Part shown: one piece after another, positions 1 to 9,597 of the stretch
How the letters are laid out: the number at the start of each line of letters is the position of its first letter
Position numbering within the stretch: position 1 is the first letter of the stretch
Source: Emiliania huxleyi CCMP1516
Taxonomy: Eukaryota; Haptophyta; Isochrysidales; Noelaerhabdaceae
Assembly: GCF_000372725.1 (NCBI RefSeq)
Contig: NW_005201349.1
Location: 1-33,619, forward strand
DNA: 33,619 nt
Direction: 5' to 3'
Position numbers and translations under genes: made by a program
Notes under the pieces: model-generated
What the model was told of the DNA's origin: nothing
Databases searched by the model: none
What the model saw: only the letters and a program-made list of their open reading frames with translations

Positions 1-1
1 G

Positions 2-2274
2 CTGACGGCGGCGCGGGAGGCGGCGGCGGAGGGGGAGCGGCGGCGGCGGGCAGAGGGCGAGGCGGAGCGGGCGGCGGCGGCGGCGGCGGCGGCGCACGCT
101 GCTCTGCAGGAGCAGGCGTGCGCCCGAGATTACCCGAGACTACCCGAGATTACCCGCGATTGTCCGAGATTGCCCGAGGTTGCCCGAGGTTGCCCGAGGT
201 TGCCCGAGATTGCCCGAGATTGCCCGAGATGACGCTGCTCCTGAGGGGTGCGTGCGGCTGTTGCGGCGTCGGGACTTGTGCTTAGACGCTCGCCCGACCT
301 CGGCCTGTCCTGCCCCTCGCCCCTGCAGGTGCGAGGGCTCGAGGCGACGCTAGCTTCTCAGTCGGCGACCTCTCGCCGCCATGACGCGTGGCGGCGTGTC
401 GCCGACGTGACATCGTGACGCGTCCACGACGCATCCCGCCCAGGCGCTGCTGGAGGAGCAGGCCGCAGTCGACAGCGAGCTGCAGCTGAGGGCGGTGCAG
501 CGCGAGGCGGAGGCGGCGGTGGAGGCGGCCGCGGCGCGCGCCGCCGCCTCCGCGGCCGAGGCGGAGGCGGCGCGAGCGGAGGCGGCGGCGGCGACGGCGG
601 CGGCCGCGCGCGCGGGAAGCTGTCGACAGGACATGTCCGTGACACGTCCGGGACACGCCCCGTGTAGGCGGCGGCCGCGTGCGGGCGGGACGAGGCGGTG
701 GCGCTGAGGGCGCAGCTGGCGGCGGTGGGGGGCGGGCTGGGCGAGGCGTGCTGTCCAGGACATATGTCCCGGACACGTCCGGGACATGTCCCGTGTAGGT
801 GGGGGGCAGGCTGGCCGAGGCGTGCGCCGTCGCCGCCGACGCCAACGCGGCGCGGCACGCGGCTGAGGTCGAGAGTAGCACGAGATTGGCACGAGATTGG
901 CTCGAGCTTAGCCGAGAGTAGCACGAGATTGGCTCGAGCTTAGCCGAGAGTAGCACTAGATTGGCACGAGATTAGCCGAGAGTAGCACGAGAGTAGCACG
1001 AGAGGCCGAGAATAGCCGATCTTTACACGAGTTTTTGCAAGCACGACAGAGCACGAGATTGGTCGGAGAGTAGCCGAGGGTAGCCGAGCTAAGTCATGCA
1101 CATGTCCATGACACGTCCGCGACATGTGCATGCACATGTACCGTGTAGGCGGCGCTGCGCGAGGCGAGGGCCGACGCTGCCGGCGCGGACATCCTTCTAG
1201 CGAGCCTCGTCGACGCCGCCACGCACCCGTCTCACGGAAACACTCGTCGGGGCTTGTTCGCAGGCGCGGCGGCTGAGCACGGCGAGGCGGAGACGGCGGC
1301 CAAGGCGAGATCGTGCCGACATCTAGCCGAGATCGTGCCGAGATCTAGCCGAGGTGTAGCCGGAGACGGCAGTGCACCCTTTGGCGTTGCTGGCTGAAGG
1401 GGGCGCCACGACACGTCCACGACATGACCGCTCGACACGTCCACGACGCGTCCACGGCACGTGCCGATAGGCGGCGGTCGCTCTGCTCGGCGACGAGACG
1501 CGGCGGCGGGGCGAGAGTCAGCCGAGATACAGCCGAGATTAGACGAGATGCAGCCGAGACTTGCCGAGACCAGCCGACGAGGCGCGGCGGCGGGGCAAAG
1601 ACGAGAGGCCGTGCGGGCCTTGGCCAGGACCTGTCCATGACATGTCCGAGCCATGTCCACAGGCGAGGACGACGCGGCGGTGCGGGCGGCGGCGCGCGAG
1701 CTCGTGGCGCGGCACCAGGCGGCGGACAAAGATGCAGCCGAGATGCAGCCGAGATATAGCCGAGATGTCACAGAGGCGCTCGTGGCGCGGCACCAGGCGG
1801 CGGCCAGGGCGGCCGAGGCGGCGGCGAGCGCCGCGACGGCCGACTTGCGCGGCGCGGAGGCGGCGGCGGCCGCTGCGGTGGCGGAGGCGGAGGCGGAGGC
1901 TGGGGCGGCGCGGCGGCGGGCAGAGGGGGAGGTCGGGGAGGCGCTGGCGCTGGTGGCGGCGCGCGAAGCGGAGGCGCGGATCGCGATGGCGCGGGCGTTG
2001 GACGCAGAGGCTGCCCTCTCTGCTTGCTCGAGGGCGTGACATGAACGGCGGTCCGTTCACCGGCCGTCGCTGCGATCAGGCGGCGCTGACTTCGGAGGAG
2101 GAGGAGTGGCGGCGTTCGCTGGACGAGGCGTGGGCGCGGGCGGGAGCGGCGGAGCGGGAGGCGGAGCTCCTGCGGGAGAGGCTCGCCCGGCGGACGACAG
2201 GGCCCGCTGCCCCCGCCGATGCTGCGGGATGGGTGCGGTTTGGCGGGGGGGCGCGGCGCAGCGGAGCAGGGTAG
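2..2274 (+). CDS. Alanine-rich coiled-coil protein, 3' part, multi-exon (partial)
   Basis: The window opens inside an exon rich in Ala, Glu and Arg. I read further coding blocks at about 444-597, 668-724, 799-870, 1150-1220, 1262-1300, 1473-1505, 1661-1725, 1778-2030 and 2078-2274, ending in TAG at 2272-2274. All have the heptad-like Ala/Glu/Arg/Leu composition of a long coiled coil; the last exon reads ALTSEEEEWRRSLDEAW and ends in a Gly/Ala tail. No catalytic motif is visible, so a structural or scaffold role is only inferred. Introns are about 70-350 bp, begin GT or GC, end in AG, and carry 10-bp repeats or GACACGTCC-type palindromes. Several are bounded by exon-like direct repeats: 596-617/667-690, 724-751/798-825 and 1700-1725/1778-1803, the last perfect over 26 bp. 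Low-complexity sequence makes frame choice less certain, and some blocks could be mis-joined. Confidence 0.5.
127..235. repeat. Intronic 10-bp minisatellite
   Basis: About ten copies of a decamer of the type TTRCCCGAGR lie in the first intron of the alanine-rich gene. The intron is bounded by a direct repeat at 96-118 and 444-465. Confidence 0.8.
872..1085. repeat. Intronic degenerate decamer repeats (AGCACGAGATTGG type)
   Basis: Short repeats built on GCACGAGATTGGC and AGCCGAGAGTAGC fill an intron of the alanine-rich gene. The intron then ends in a CATG/ACGTCC palindromic tract and the acceptor ACCGTGTAG at 1149. Confidence 0.75.
1312..1362. repeat. Intronic decamer repeats (GCCGAGATCT type)
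   Basis: Five or so copies of a decamer related to TAGCCGAGAT lie inside the alanine-rich gene. Similar short runs occur at 1510-1570 and 1730-1768. Confidence 0.7.
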
Positions 2275-2516
2275 GCTCGCAAACCAACGGTCTTTAGAGC
2301 TGCCACCACCTCCACCTCGTGCTGCGGTCGCCCACGACGACTAAGTGGCTGTGCTCGCTGTGATCTGTGAATAAGTCTGTGGCGCGATGAGCAGAAGACT
2401 TCGAAGAATTTAACAAAGACAACTCTCTCTCTCTCAGCAGACAGGCGGACGATTCCCGCCGGGAGACCGTTCCAACTTGTTATGCTTATGGCGCCCTGCC
2501 GCGGCGTACTCGGTCA
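2275..2516. other. Intergenic region between convergent genes
   Basis: No coding sequence is recognisable. The stretch GAATTTAACAAAGACAACTC followed by (TC)n and CAG at 2406-2436 recurs almost unchanged at 26115-26142 and in part at 7787-7806, so it belongs to a small dispersed repeat. The genes on both sides end toward this region, so both 3' untranslated regions should lie here. Confidence 0.5.
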
Positions 2517-3803
2517 TCAAAGCCCAAAAGGCGCATTGGTCAGCCGCCACCCACGCACCACCGCCTTGGGAAGCACACGGAACTCGGTGGCGTTGGCCCG
2601 GTGGGTGAGGTTCTGGACGAGCGTTTCTGCCGTGGCAAGGGCGATAGCACCGTCAGCAACTGCGATCTGCTGCCTGCGCCGTGTCCCAGTGTCCTGTCCA
2701 TGTGGAGAGGGGTGTGTGAGTGTAAAGCATGGCCAACGATGGCAACGACGCACCGATCTGCTGCGGCAGTCTGCTGTCCTTCGCTGGACGATCGTACTGG
2801 TGGATCAGCGCCGAGGGCGTGACCCGGTCCTCCTCCATGATGAGACCGCCCTATAGCCGAGCTACACCCTTGTTGGGCCCCGCATGCAGGCGAGATGCCC
2901 AAACCCCCTTGCATCAAGGCCATCCTCGCCCAGCCGAAGCGAGCCTTCGGTGATCAGCTTGCCAACCGTGTTGACCATCCCGCCGCGGCCACGCTCCTGG
3001 ATGGTTGTCAAGTCGGCCAGTGACCAGAAGGGCGACGCCTCGCTTCGGTTGATAAGCGGCGCGGTATGCCGCAACCGGAAGAGGAGGTAGTCCATGACAC
3101 CCTGATCGATACATCCCGACTGGGAGCGCCACTTGAGGGTGTGCATCCGCTCATGGAACGTAGCGTTCATCTGCGCGCCCAGCGTGCTGAGCCCCCACGG
3201 CGTGCCGGCGATGGTCCCAGCGCAGATGATCGTCTCATTCTTCATCCTCCGCAGGGCCATGTGCCCAAAGCAGCGCTTGATCCACTGGCCCGTGTGCCCA
3301 GACTGGCCATAGGTCTGCGCCTCGCCGAAGAGGACGAGGTCAGAGCCGCGCGGGTAGCGCGCCATCGGGTCCGCTTGGAAGTAGATGTCGCGAAAGTCCG
3401 CAATCAGGCAGTGGCAGTGCCCTCCCCGCCGGCATTCGCCCGCAGCAAGCCACGGCCGCTGGATCCAAACGTAGAGGTTCCGCCGCTTCCCCTGGGCCTC
3501 CCTTTCATCGCCAAGGAGTGGCTCCATCGGCTTGTGGCGAGCACCATAGCGCGCCCACGCCGCCTGGAGCTCCGCGTCCGTCCTCCACGCGTCCCCGCCC
3601 ACAAAGATAGTGATCGCTCCTTTGTAACCGGCCAGCCGGAGTGTCCCCATGAAGCGGTGCGACGCCTCCGCCGTGAGTTGGTGGCCGTAGGCAAAGGTTG
3701 TGACAAGTGGGGGAGTCCGGGACGCCTCGCAGGAGGCGGCCGCGGCGAACCCCTGTAACGGCGGGAATTTAGTGAGGGGCAGCCACGCGTTGGCATCTGG
3801 CAT
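2517..3803 (-). CDS. GT-A-type glycosyltransferase-like protein with acidic DFRD motif
   Basis: The main exon runs from an ATG at 3803 down to about 2925; coding continues in two small exons to a stop at 2517. A probable metal/nucleotide-sugar site, ADFRDIYFQADP, lies near residues 135-146 of the product. It is followed by NETIICAGTIAGTP, GCIDQGVMDYLLF and, in the second exon, SALIHQYDR. This order of motifs is familiar from putative nucleotide-diphospho-sugar transferases of algae and invertebrates; the sugar and acceptor are unknown. The last intron (91-bp copy spacing) begins GC and is bounded by the direct repeat CGATCTGCTGC at 2663-2673 and 2754-2764; splicing there keeps frame (RLPQQIAVADG). 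The frame is open upstream of the ATG after a possible acceptor near 3850, so an exon with a signal anchor may be missing. The gene diverges from the GT8 gene; they may share a promoter. Confidence 0.6.
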
Positions 3804-3875
3804 AACCTCGCGAGAGGGATGGCGCAGCCCCGCGCAACTGAGTGCAGGGACAGATGCTGCCGCGTCGGCCGGCAC

Positions 3876-4215
3876 CGAGCAGTGCGGTTGCTGTGCGGCT
3901 GCGAGGTGGCTGCAATGCCGATGTGAGAGCGTCCGTCCCCGTCGTGGGCAATTGTTGCGCGACGATGACGTATTTTCTTTTATTGGGCTCCAGCTCGGTA
4001 TACGCTTGCCGGCCGCCGCTGCCGGGGGGCAACTCCGTGCACTGACGGTCGGCCGCCAGAAAACACGCCTGCGTGGATCGCGTCACACCAATCCTCGCTA
4101 CCCAACGCGGCCAAAGGATATCCACCTCGAGAACCTCGAGAACCTCGAGAGACACTCATGGCGCTGTGCGCTGGTCTTCACACCGACAACTTAGGCCACG
4201 GTCTTTGTGACGTAT
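3876..4215. promoter_or_regulatory. Presumed bidirectional promoter region
   Basis: The stretch separates two divergent glycosyltransferase-like genes. It contains three tandem copies of the 9-mer CCTCGAGAA with XhoI-like CTCGAG cores at 4128-4152, about 60 bp upstream of the GT8 start. No TATA box is recognisable. Part may be an upstream exon of the minus-strand gene. Confidence 0.35.
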
Positions 4216-6222
4216 ATGCTGCCGCCATCGCTGCCGCCCGCCGAGTGTCCACCCGGCAGTGCTGCGTCAGAGTACTGTGGCAGCGCAGAGGGCGGCGCCT
4301 ACGTCTTCTCAATCTTTGGCCTGTGCGGCCCGCGGCACCAGGCGCAGCTGCTCACGGCGGCTCGGCTGCTTCAGCAGACTCAGCCCGCCTTTCCGCTCGC
4401 GGCGATGCTGTCGCCGACGTGCCACCGCAACGCCACGTTCCGCGCGATCCTGGTCGGCGAGTCGGTCACGCCACTCTGCGTGCAGCGCTTCGCAAACGTG
4501 CGCTGCCGCGGCGACAAGCAGCTGCGGGACGAGGGGAGGAGCGACTACCTTGGGTACTCCACCTTTGACGAGCACTGGACCAAGCTCAACGTGCTCAATC
4601 TGACGGGACTGCGCGGCGCGCTCCATGTTTCTCCGGGCGTGGTTCCTCACCCCAGGATTGACTCCAAGTCTTAACACTGGCCACAGGCGCGCTCTACCTC
4701 GACTCAGACGTTGTGGTGCGACGAAACCTAGACCTGTAGCGTCTCGGAGAATCTCGGGGGGGAGTGAGAATCTCGTCCAGGTGCGGCGAAACCTAGACCA
4801 CGTCCTCCGATCGCTGCTCTCGTCGCCGCACCTCTCGGAGATCCGCACGCCGCAGGGACGGTTCCTAGACACCTCCTAGACACTTCCTAGACACTTCCTA
4901 GACACTTCGGTTCCGCGATTCTTCCCGAGACCTCTCCTCCTCCGATGAGTGAGTCGAACGGGGTCAAGTAGGCTGCCTCCAGGCCGAGCTCGCCCATCGC
5001 TTCTTCAACACCGGTGATTCCGCGGCCCGGCCCGACGCGCCCCGCCGTCGGCCTAATTCGTCAGAGATGGATTTCCTTCATTAGGTGTGTGGGCGGTCCG
5101 GCCCGACGCGACCGTCTTCGGCGCCTTGGTGCGCCTAGGAGCCCTCTAGGAACCTTCTAGGAACCTTCTAGGAACCTTCCGGGAACCTTCCGGGAACGTC
5201 TTCGGCGCCTTGGTGCGCCGGCTACTCGCGGGCCGCTCCTAAGTCACTAGTTCAGCGCTTCACTGGAAGATCTGACTGACTGACTGCGCTTCACCGAACT
5301 TTTTCCTTAGGTGCGCTGGCTGCTCGCGGGTCATTCAGCGTGCTGGGACGGCGACCAGAGCGCGGCGTGGGCTTCAGCATGAGACAGCGCTGATGCCGAC
5401 ACGAGTCGTGCTACCAACAGGCGACCAGAGCGCGGCGATGGGCTTCCTCCATGTCGGAGGGCCGGGCAGGCGAGCACCTTCCGAGGCACTTCCGAGACAC
5501 CTCTGAGACACCCCCGAGGCACTTCCGAGACACTTCTGAGGCACTGCTGAGACACTTCTGAGGCACTTCCGAGACACTTCCGAGACACTTCCGAGGCACT
5601 TCTGAGACACTTCCGAGACACTTCTGAGGCACTGCTGAGACACTTCTGAGGCACTTCCGAGACACTTCTGAGGCACTTCCGAGGCACTTCCGAGGCACCT
5701 CCGAGGCACCTCCGAGGCACCTCCGAGGCACTTCCGAGGCACTTTCGAGGTACTTCCGAGGCACTTCGGAGACACCTCCGTCGGCGGGCCGCGCAGGGTC
5801 CAGAGAGCGAACGTGTCGCTGCTGCACGCTGGCTACAACCTCAAGGCGGACCAGGGGCCGGCGAGACATGACCCGCGGCGGCGGCGGCTCGGCGAGGCGT
5901 TGCCCACGCCTCACGGGACGGGTCGCTTGCGGACTAGGCGAGCTGTTTGGGGAAGCTGCATCTCAACGAGAGCGAGGTGCACGCGGTGCACTTCTCGGGC
6001 AACGAGAAGCCCTTCGTGAGCAGGAGGGGCAAGGACCCGCTCTGGCACATGGCGCGCAACGCCTACATCGGCGCCTTCTCGCACTGGGCGGCGCGGATTG
6101 GCGGACTGAGCGTGTGCGTTGGCCCGCGGCAGAGCCACGCGAAGGGCTGTTACGAGCCGGCGGCGAACGAGAGCGCGTGGTCGCGCCGGACAGACACTGC
6201 GAGGAAGAGGTCGTGGTCGTGA
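4216..6222 (+). CDS. GT8-family glycosyltransferase, about ten exons
   Basis: Spliced reading gives a GT8 (glycogenin/galactosyltransferase type) domain in the right order: KLNVLNLTG, then ALYLDSDVVVRRNLD with the DxD metal site, SEIRTPQG, AELAHRFFNTG, VWAVRPDATVFGALVRWLLA, WDGDQSAA, YNLKADQG, and a C-terminal VHAVHFSGNEKPF. These match the family's DxD, FN(S/T)G, DQ and HFxGxxKPW landmarks. Enzymes of this family move a sugar from a UDP-sugar to an acceptor, usually in the Golgi; no signal peptide is visible, so an N-terminal exon may be missing. Supported introns: 4616-4686 (GC-AG), 4716-4780, 5014-5084 and 5213-5310 (GT-AG), 5351-5420 and 5861-5937 (GC-AG). The 4857-4971, 5113-5219 and 5455-5781 junctions are less certain. 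Nearly every intron is bounded by a direct repeat of the next exon's start. Stop at 6220-6222. Confidence 0.8.
4866..4906. repeat. Intronic 11-bp minisatellite (CTAGACACTTC)
   Basis: About four tandem copies of the undecamer CTAGACACTTC lie in the GT8 gene, in the intron between the RTPQG and AELAHRFFNTG exons. Confidence 0.85.
5136..5197. repeat. Intronic 11-bp minisatellite (TAGGAACCTTC)
   Basis: Five copies of TAGGAACCTTC and its CGGGAACCTTC variant fill the space between two perfect 23-bp copies of coding sequence (5113-5135 and 5197-5219) in the GT8 gene. Confidence 0.85.
5475..5779. repeat. Large intronic 11-bp minisatellite (GAGRCACTTCY)
   Basis: About 27 copies of an 11-bp unit (GAGGCACTTCC or GAGACACTTCT type) make up almost the whole of one GT8 intron. 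The flanking exon ends share a 17-bp direct repeat with two mismatches (5454-5470 and 5781-5797). Long open frames through this array on the minus strand are an effect of the regular unit, not genes. Confidence 0.9.
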
Positions 6223-7490
6223 CGCGGTCTCTCGTCTGTACGCGCGCTAGTCTGGAGTCTGCCTTGGCTGACAGTATGGAGTCGGGGGCTTGCCGGTTGA
6301 TGGCAGTTAGCCGAACATCCGCGATGCCCCCCAAAATATGTTTATACTACCTCGGCGCTCACGGACTAGGTCCAGCCCTGCCAAGCGGGGTGGCACGGGT
6401 TGTGACATTTGGCGATTCCGCGGCTTACGGCTTTACTGGCCCCTGAGCCGCTCCCCGTGTGCGATTCTTGTGGCCCAGGCATGGGGTACTGTCTACTGAT
6501 AGTAAACGGTTCAGAAAGCTAGGCGACGCAGGTCCATCAGCAGGGCTCATCCAATGCGAGCGCACATTGTGCGTAGCCGCGGGCAGGTGGCAGTGCACAG
6601 CCGCACACCGGCTGTGGCGGCTCGAATGCCCCCGGCAGCAATGCTGGTCATTAACTTGCGTATTGGGGCCGCAGCAGACTGCTGCTGTGGCAGCAGCAGC
6701 AACCTGCTGCTGCCTGATTCAGTCAAGCCAGCGGTGCAGCGAGGCGTGCAGAATTCGCGCGGTTTGGTACCTCCTGAGGCTGAGCGCGTTCAGACCCGGT
6801 GACCGGAGTTGGATGGTTCGATGGACCTCGCCGAGGCAGCTCCATCGAACCATCCATGGCCGGACGGCGGAGCGTGAGGTGGCGAGCGGAGAGATGTACC
6901 GCGCAAGACAAGAAAAACAAGGATCCTATGGATGTCACTGGTGCCGCTGCTTGGCCGCCGCGCTCGCACTCGCTCCTCTCAATGACATCTCGTGAGGCCG
7001 CAACGGTCTGCGAGATCCTTTCGCCCAGCGCGTCCACCACAGAGTTCTCCCAGTCATGTGCCCAAATGCGCCCGCCGTTTTTCGTCGTACCCCCCCTCGA
7101 AACCCGCCGACTTTGATGGGGTCCGGTTCAACCTCACTCTCATCTTATCTATTACAGACACAAAACGTCAGATCTGTGCCACCCTGGGCTGGACCTAGTC
7201 CGCGGGGGCTGCGGCATCGGAGTCTTTCACCGGTGTCTCGCGTGTCTCGCGTGTCCGGCCAGGGGCGTTAATCAAAAACCTAAATTTCGATCGCGCCAGT
7301 GCCTTGCTTCCATTCTGTGACACCTCCAAGGTTGTTGTCATGTGTCAAATCTGGCATCCGCTCACCGATCAGGCATCAGCGCTCGGCTTTTGAGACTTTT
7401 TGTTCATCAGTTCATGTGAGACTGAGAGACAAACGACAGGAAGTGACGGCGTCGGAAGGATCATGGCGCAAGCACAAGGGTCCGATTTCG
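6223..7490. other. Gene-poor region with hairpins
   Basis: I see no convincing coding sequence. The region holds a CAG/CTG-rich palindromic cluster (6671-6714) and a 16-bp perfect inverted repeat (6810-6856). Open frames here have no recognisable motif and no consistent partner exons. Confidence 0.5.
6810..6856. repeat. Perfect 16-bp inverted repeat (hairpin)
   Basis: TGGATGGTTCGATGGA at 6810-6825 pairs with its exact complement TCCATCGAACCATCCA at 6841-6856 across a 15-nt loop. Function is unknown; it could be a structured RNA, a cruciform site or the end of a small transposon. Confidence 0.85.
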
Positions 7491-7494
7491 CTCA

Positions 7495-7760
7495 AAGTTG
7501 GCCTTGAATTTTCTTACGTCGGCGCAGTCGAAGCGCCACACCTGGCGCGGCGTCGAGTCCGCGTAGACGGGCGCCGGGGTGCTCTCGACGTGCACCTGAT
7601 CGGGCGAAAGGAGGAGAGAAGCTGCGTCTACCGCCAAGCAGGAGCATTGGCTGCGGCTGCGGCTGTACCGAGGAGCAGATGCACGTGCGGCGCAGGAGCG
7701 TCTTGTTGTAGCAGCGGCGAGTGAAGCGCCGCGGCGGCGGGCTGCCGCTGGCGTCGCAAG
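7495..7760 (-). pseudogene. Possible orphan coding fragment (minus strand)
   Basis: Two open blocks look protein-like on the minus strand: one reading RRCYNKTLLRRTCICSSV (about 7735-7675), and one reading HVESTPAPVYADSTPRQVWR then FDCADVRKF (about 7600-7500). They can be joined over a GT-to-CAG segment. Cys spacing and codon use resemble secreted proteins elsewhere in the window, but no start, stop or other exons are evident. It may be a remnant of a gene or an exon of an unrecognised one. I do not know its function. Confidence 0.3.
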
Positions 7761-7859
7761 GATGGATTGAAATACATTCGAACAAAGAATTTAAACAAAA
7801 CAAACAAAGAAGAGGCGACGGGAGGAACCGGCAGAGGATGCAGTGACGTGACACCCCCC

Positions 7860-7861
<2 letters not shown>

Positions 7862-7923
<62 letters not shown>

Positions 7924-8063
7924 GCTCACCCACGCGCACACTGGGCCTTTTGCACTTTGAATGCCATGGGGCTCCTGTCGTCAGCCGTGGAGACGCGAGG
8001 GTTGCCCCCCCTTGCCACGCCAGCGTGTGTGTGTGGAGAAATTACCTTACCTTACTTACCTTA
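7862..8063. mobile_element. Dispersed (CA)n...(TTACC)n element, copy A
   Basis: A (CA)n tract is followed by CCGCTCACCCACGCGCAC, a conserved body (GGCTCCTGTCGTCA, GTGGAGACGCGAGG), CCCCCTTGCC, GTGTGTGGAGAA and a tail of TTACC repeats ending TTAG. Near-identical copies lie at 17862-18026 and 19107-19300. The short microsatellite tail recalls SINE/LINE 3' ends. The stop codon of the downstream minus-strand gene sits at this element's right edge. Confidence 0.75.
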
Positions 8064-9509
8064 GTGTGAGACGATCAGGCGACGAAGATCTACGTCCGTA
8101 AGCTTCACGCGCTTCACCGCAAACACACCTGGCCATGTGCCATTCCTCACGGCCTCCACATGCCACGGCTTGATGACGAGCTTCACCGCAACAGAAGAGG
8201 ACTTGTAATACCAGTCCATGTACGTAATTGCGTGTGTAATGTGTGCGCTTCGAAGCGAGTTCATCACAAAAGATGGGAGATATATCTCTGCGGGTGGTGC
8301 TTTGAGTAGAGTCTGGTTGAAACCAACGTTCGAGCGCAGTCCAACGGACAGCTCTTGGAGGAGTGCTGTCGAATAAAAGGAGCCATCTGCCTGCCCATAG
8401 TAGCAATTGCCCCCCCCATGCTTCGGTGTCCTGGCGAGGAGATGCCTCATGAGCGGGTCATGCATGCAGACGGCCGCTTCCGTAAAGTGCGGTTTGCAAT
8501 TTTTGCCAAGTGGCTCCGGTCTCCCTGTTCCTTGGCTCGAGCGCTGCTGACATCCCCATCGAGGGATGTTAGACATACCAGCACTGAAGTGGCGCACGTG
8601 CTGGTCTAGACCATGCCGTACCAGCCTCTCATTCTCGGTCATCTGTAGCACATGGGAAAAGTTGTTGTGCCCAAATAAATGACGCGCAGCCTTGTAATTG
8701 ACGAGCAAGATGTCCATAAGTGAATACGGGCTAGCTGAGCCTGCCGACCTCATGAGTAACCGGACGTTGTTGACGATCACCCCGCGAAAGGGTGCAACCA
8801 GTCTGGACACTTCTTCAGAAGTTGTGTTCGATCCTGCATTTTGATGCACAATTATGCGGTTGCAGCAGTAGTGCTGCACATTGCTGATCTGTTCCAGAAA
8901 ATACAGAACGGAGTTCTCAGTGGTCGGGAGTCCGAGGCGAAGGCTAATCGGAATAGACGCTACGATGCCAAAAGACGTCTGCACGGCCGGGCCGCTCGCC
9001 GTTGCATTACTAGCCTCTTCGATCCCAAACCTCACCGTGGCTGGGGTCGGGCCACTTTGTCGCAGGCTAAGGCCCGCACTGCCCCGAGGTGGTGGACGTG
9101 TAGGTGGGGCGCTACTGGGTGCGTGCTGCAGAATGCAGGCCACGTCAGCCCGCGACCGGCAGATGATCCCGCGTCGCAGTATGGCGGGCATGCAGCACTC
9201 TGGAGGTCCCCCCGGGCGCCGAGAGCAGCCATGCCCGCCGCAGAGCCCGCATTTCGCACTGCAGCAGACCTGATTAGTCGGGTGCGGGACTCCAGCCTGG
9301 CAACCCCTGGCATCTACGCCAGCAATCCTGGCAGAGCCCAGCACCGCCGCACGTTGGATGGTGACATTGAGGCTCAAGCGGTAGGGTTCCGGCAGTGATC
9401 CTTCCCGTGGCGAGCGAGATGGTCGCCTCTGTTCGACACGTGCTCTAAAGCCAACCGATCTGGACAGCTCAGCGCGAACTGTCTCGAGCTCCCGCTCAAG
9501 CGACAACAT
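8061..9509 (-). CDS. Cys-rich, glycosyltransferase-like protein (intronless, 482 aa)
   Basis: A single open frame begins at an ATG at 9509 and ends at TAA at 8061. Residues 80-125 form a Cys-rich module (VCCSAKCGLCGGHGCSRRPG and PPECC) that I recall from phytoplankton secreted or Golgi proteins. The C-terminal two thirds contains NRIIVHQN, SPYSLMDILLVNYKAARHLF, and FSHVLQMTENERLVRHGL near residues 285-305. The spacing of these resembles core-2/I-branching N-acetylglucosaminyltransferases (GT14). That assignment rests on pattern only and the sugar is unknown. No clear signal anchor is seen at the N-terminus, so a short upstream exon could be missing. Unlike its neighbours it has no introns, which could reflect retroposition or loss. 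Confidence 0.55.
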   Translation of the reverse strand: MLSLERELETVRAELSRSVGFRARVEQRRPSRSPREGSLPEPYRLSLNVTIQRAAVLGSARIAGVDARGCQAGVPHPTNQVCCSAKCGLCGGHGCSRRPGGPPECCMPAILRRGIICRSRADVACILQHAPSSAPPTRPPPRGSAGLSLRQSGPTPATVRFGIEEASNATASGPAVQTSFGIVASIPISLRLGLPTTENSVLYFLEQISNVQHYCCNRIIVHQNAGSNTTSEEVSRLVAPFRGVIVNNVRLLMRSAGSASPYSLMDILLVNYKAARHLFGHNNFSHVLQMTENERLVRHGLDQHVRHFSAGMSNIPRWGCQQRSSQGTGRPEPLGKNCKPHFTEAAVCMHDPLMRHLLARTPKHGGGNCYYGQADGSFYSTALLQELSVGLRSNVGFNQTLLKAPPAEIYLPSFVMNSLRSAHITHAITYMDWYYKSSSVAVKLVIKPWHVEAVRNGTWPGVFAVKRVKLTDVDLRRLIVSH

Positions 9510-9597
9510 GCATCAGCTCACCGTGCAGGCGCCAAGTTTCGAGCTTACAGGCCAAGACACGCTCTGAACATCATCCGCAAAACTCCACCATAAAGAA

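Noticed and set aside
282..956. Minus-strand frames of 180-224 residues opposite the alanine-rich gene
   Set aside because: Pro/Arg/Ala-rich antisense shadows of a GCG/GCC-rich coiled-coil reading; they run through the plus-strand intron repeats.
5331..5914. Three overlapping long minus-strand frames rich in repeated Ser/Val/Pro/Lys/Cys
   Set aside because: They are translations of the 11-bp intronic minisatellite, which stays open in several frames because its unit is regular and free of stops on that strand. The plus strand here is a GT8 intron.
6810..6856. GGTTCGA word suggestive of a tRNA T-loop
   Set aside because: The word is part of a perfect 16-bp inverted repeat with a 15-nt loop; no cloverleaf, anticodon arm or acceptor stem can be drawn.
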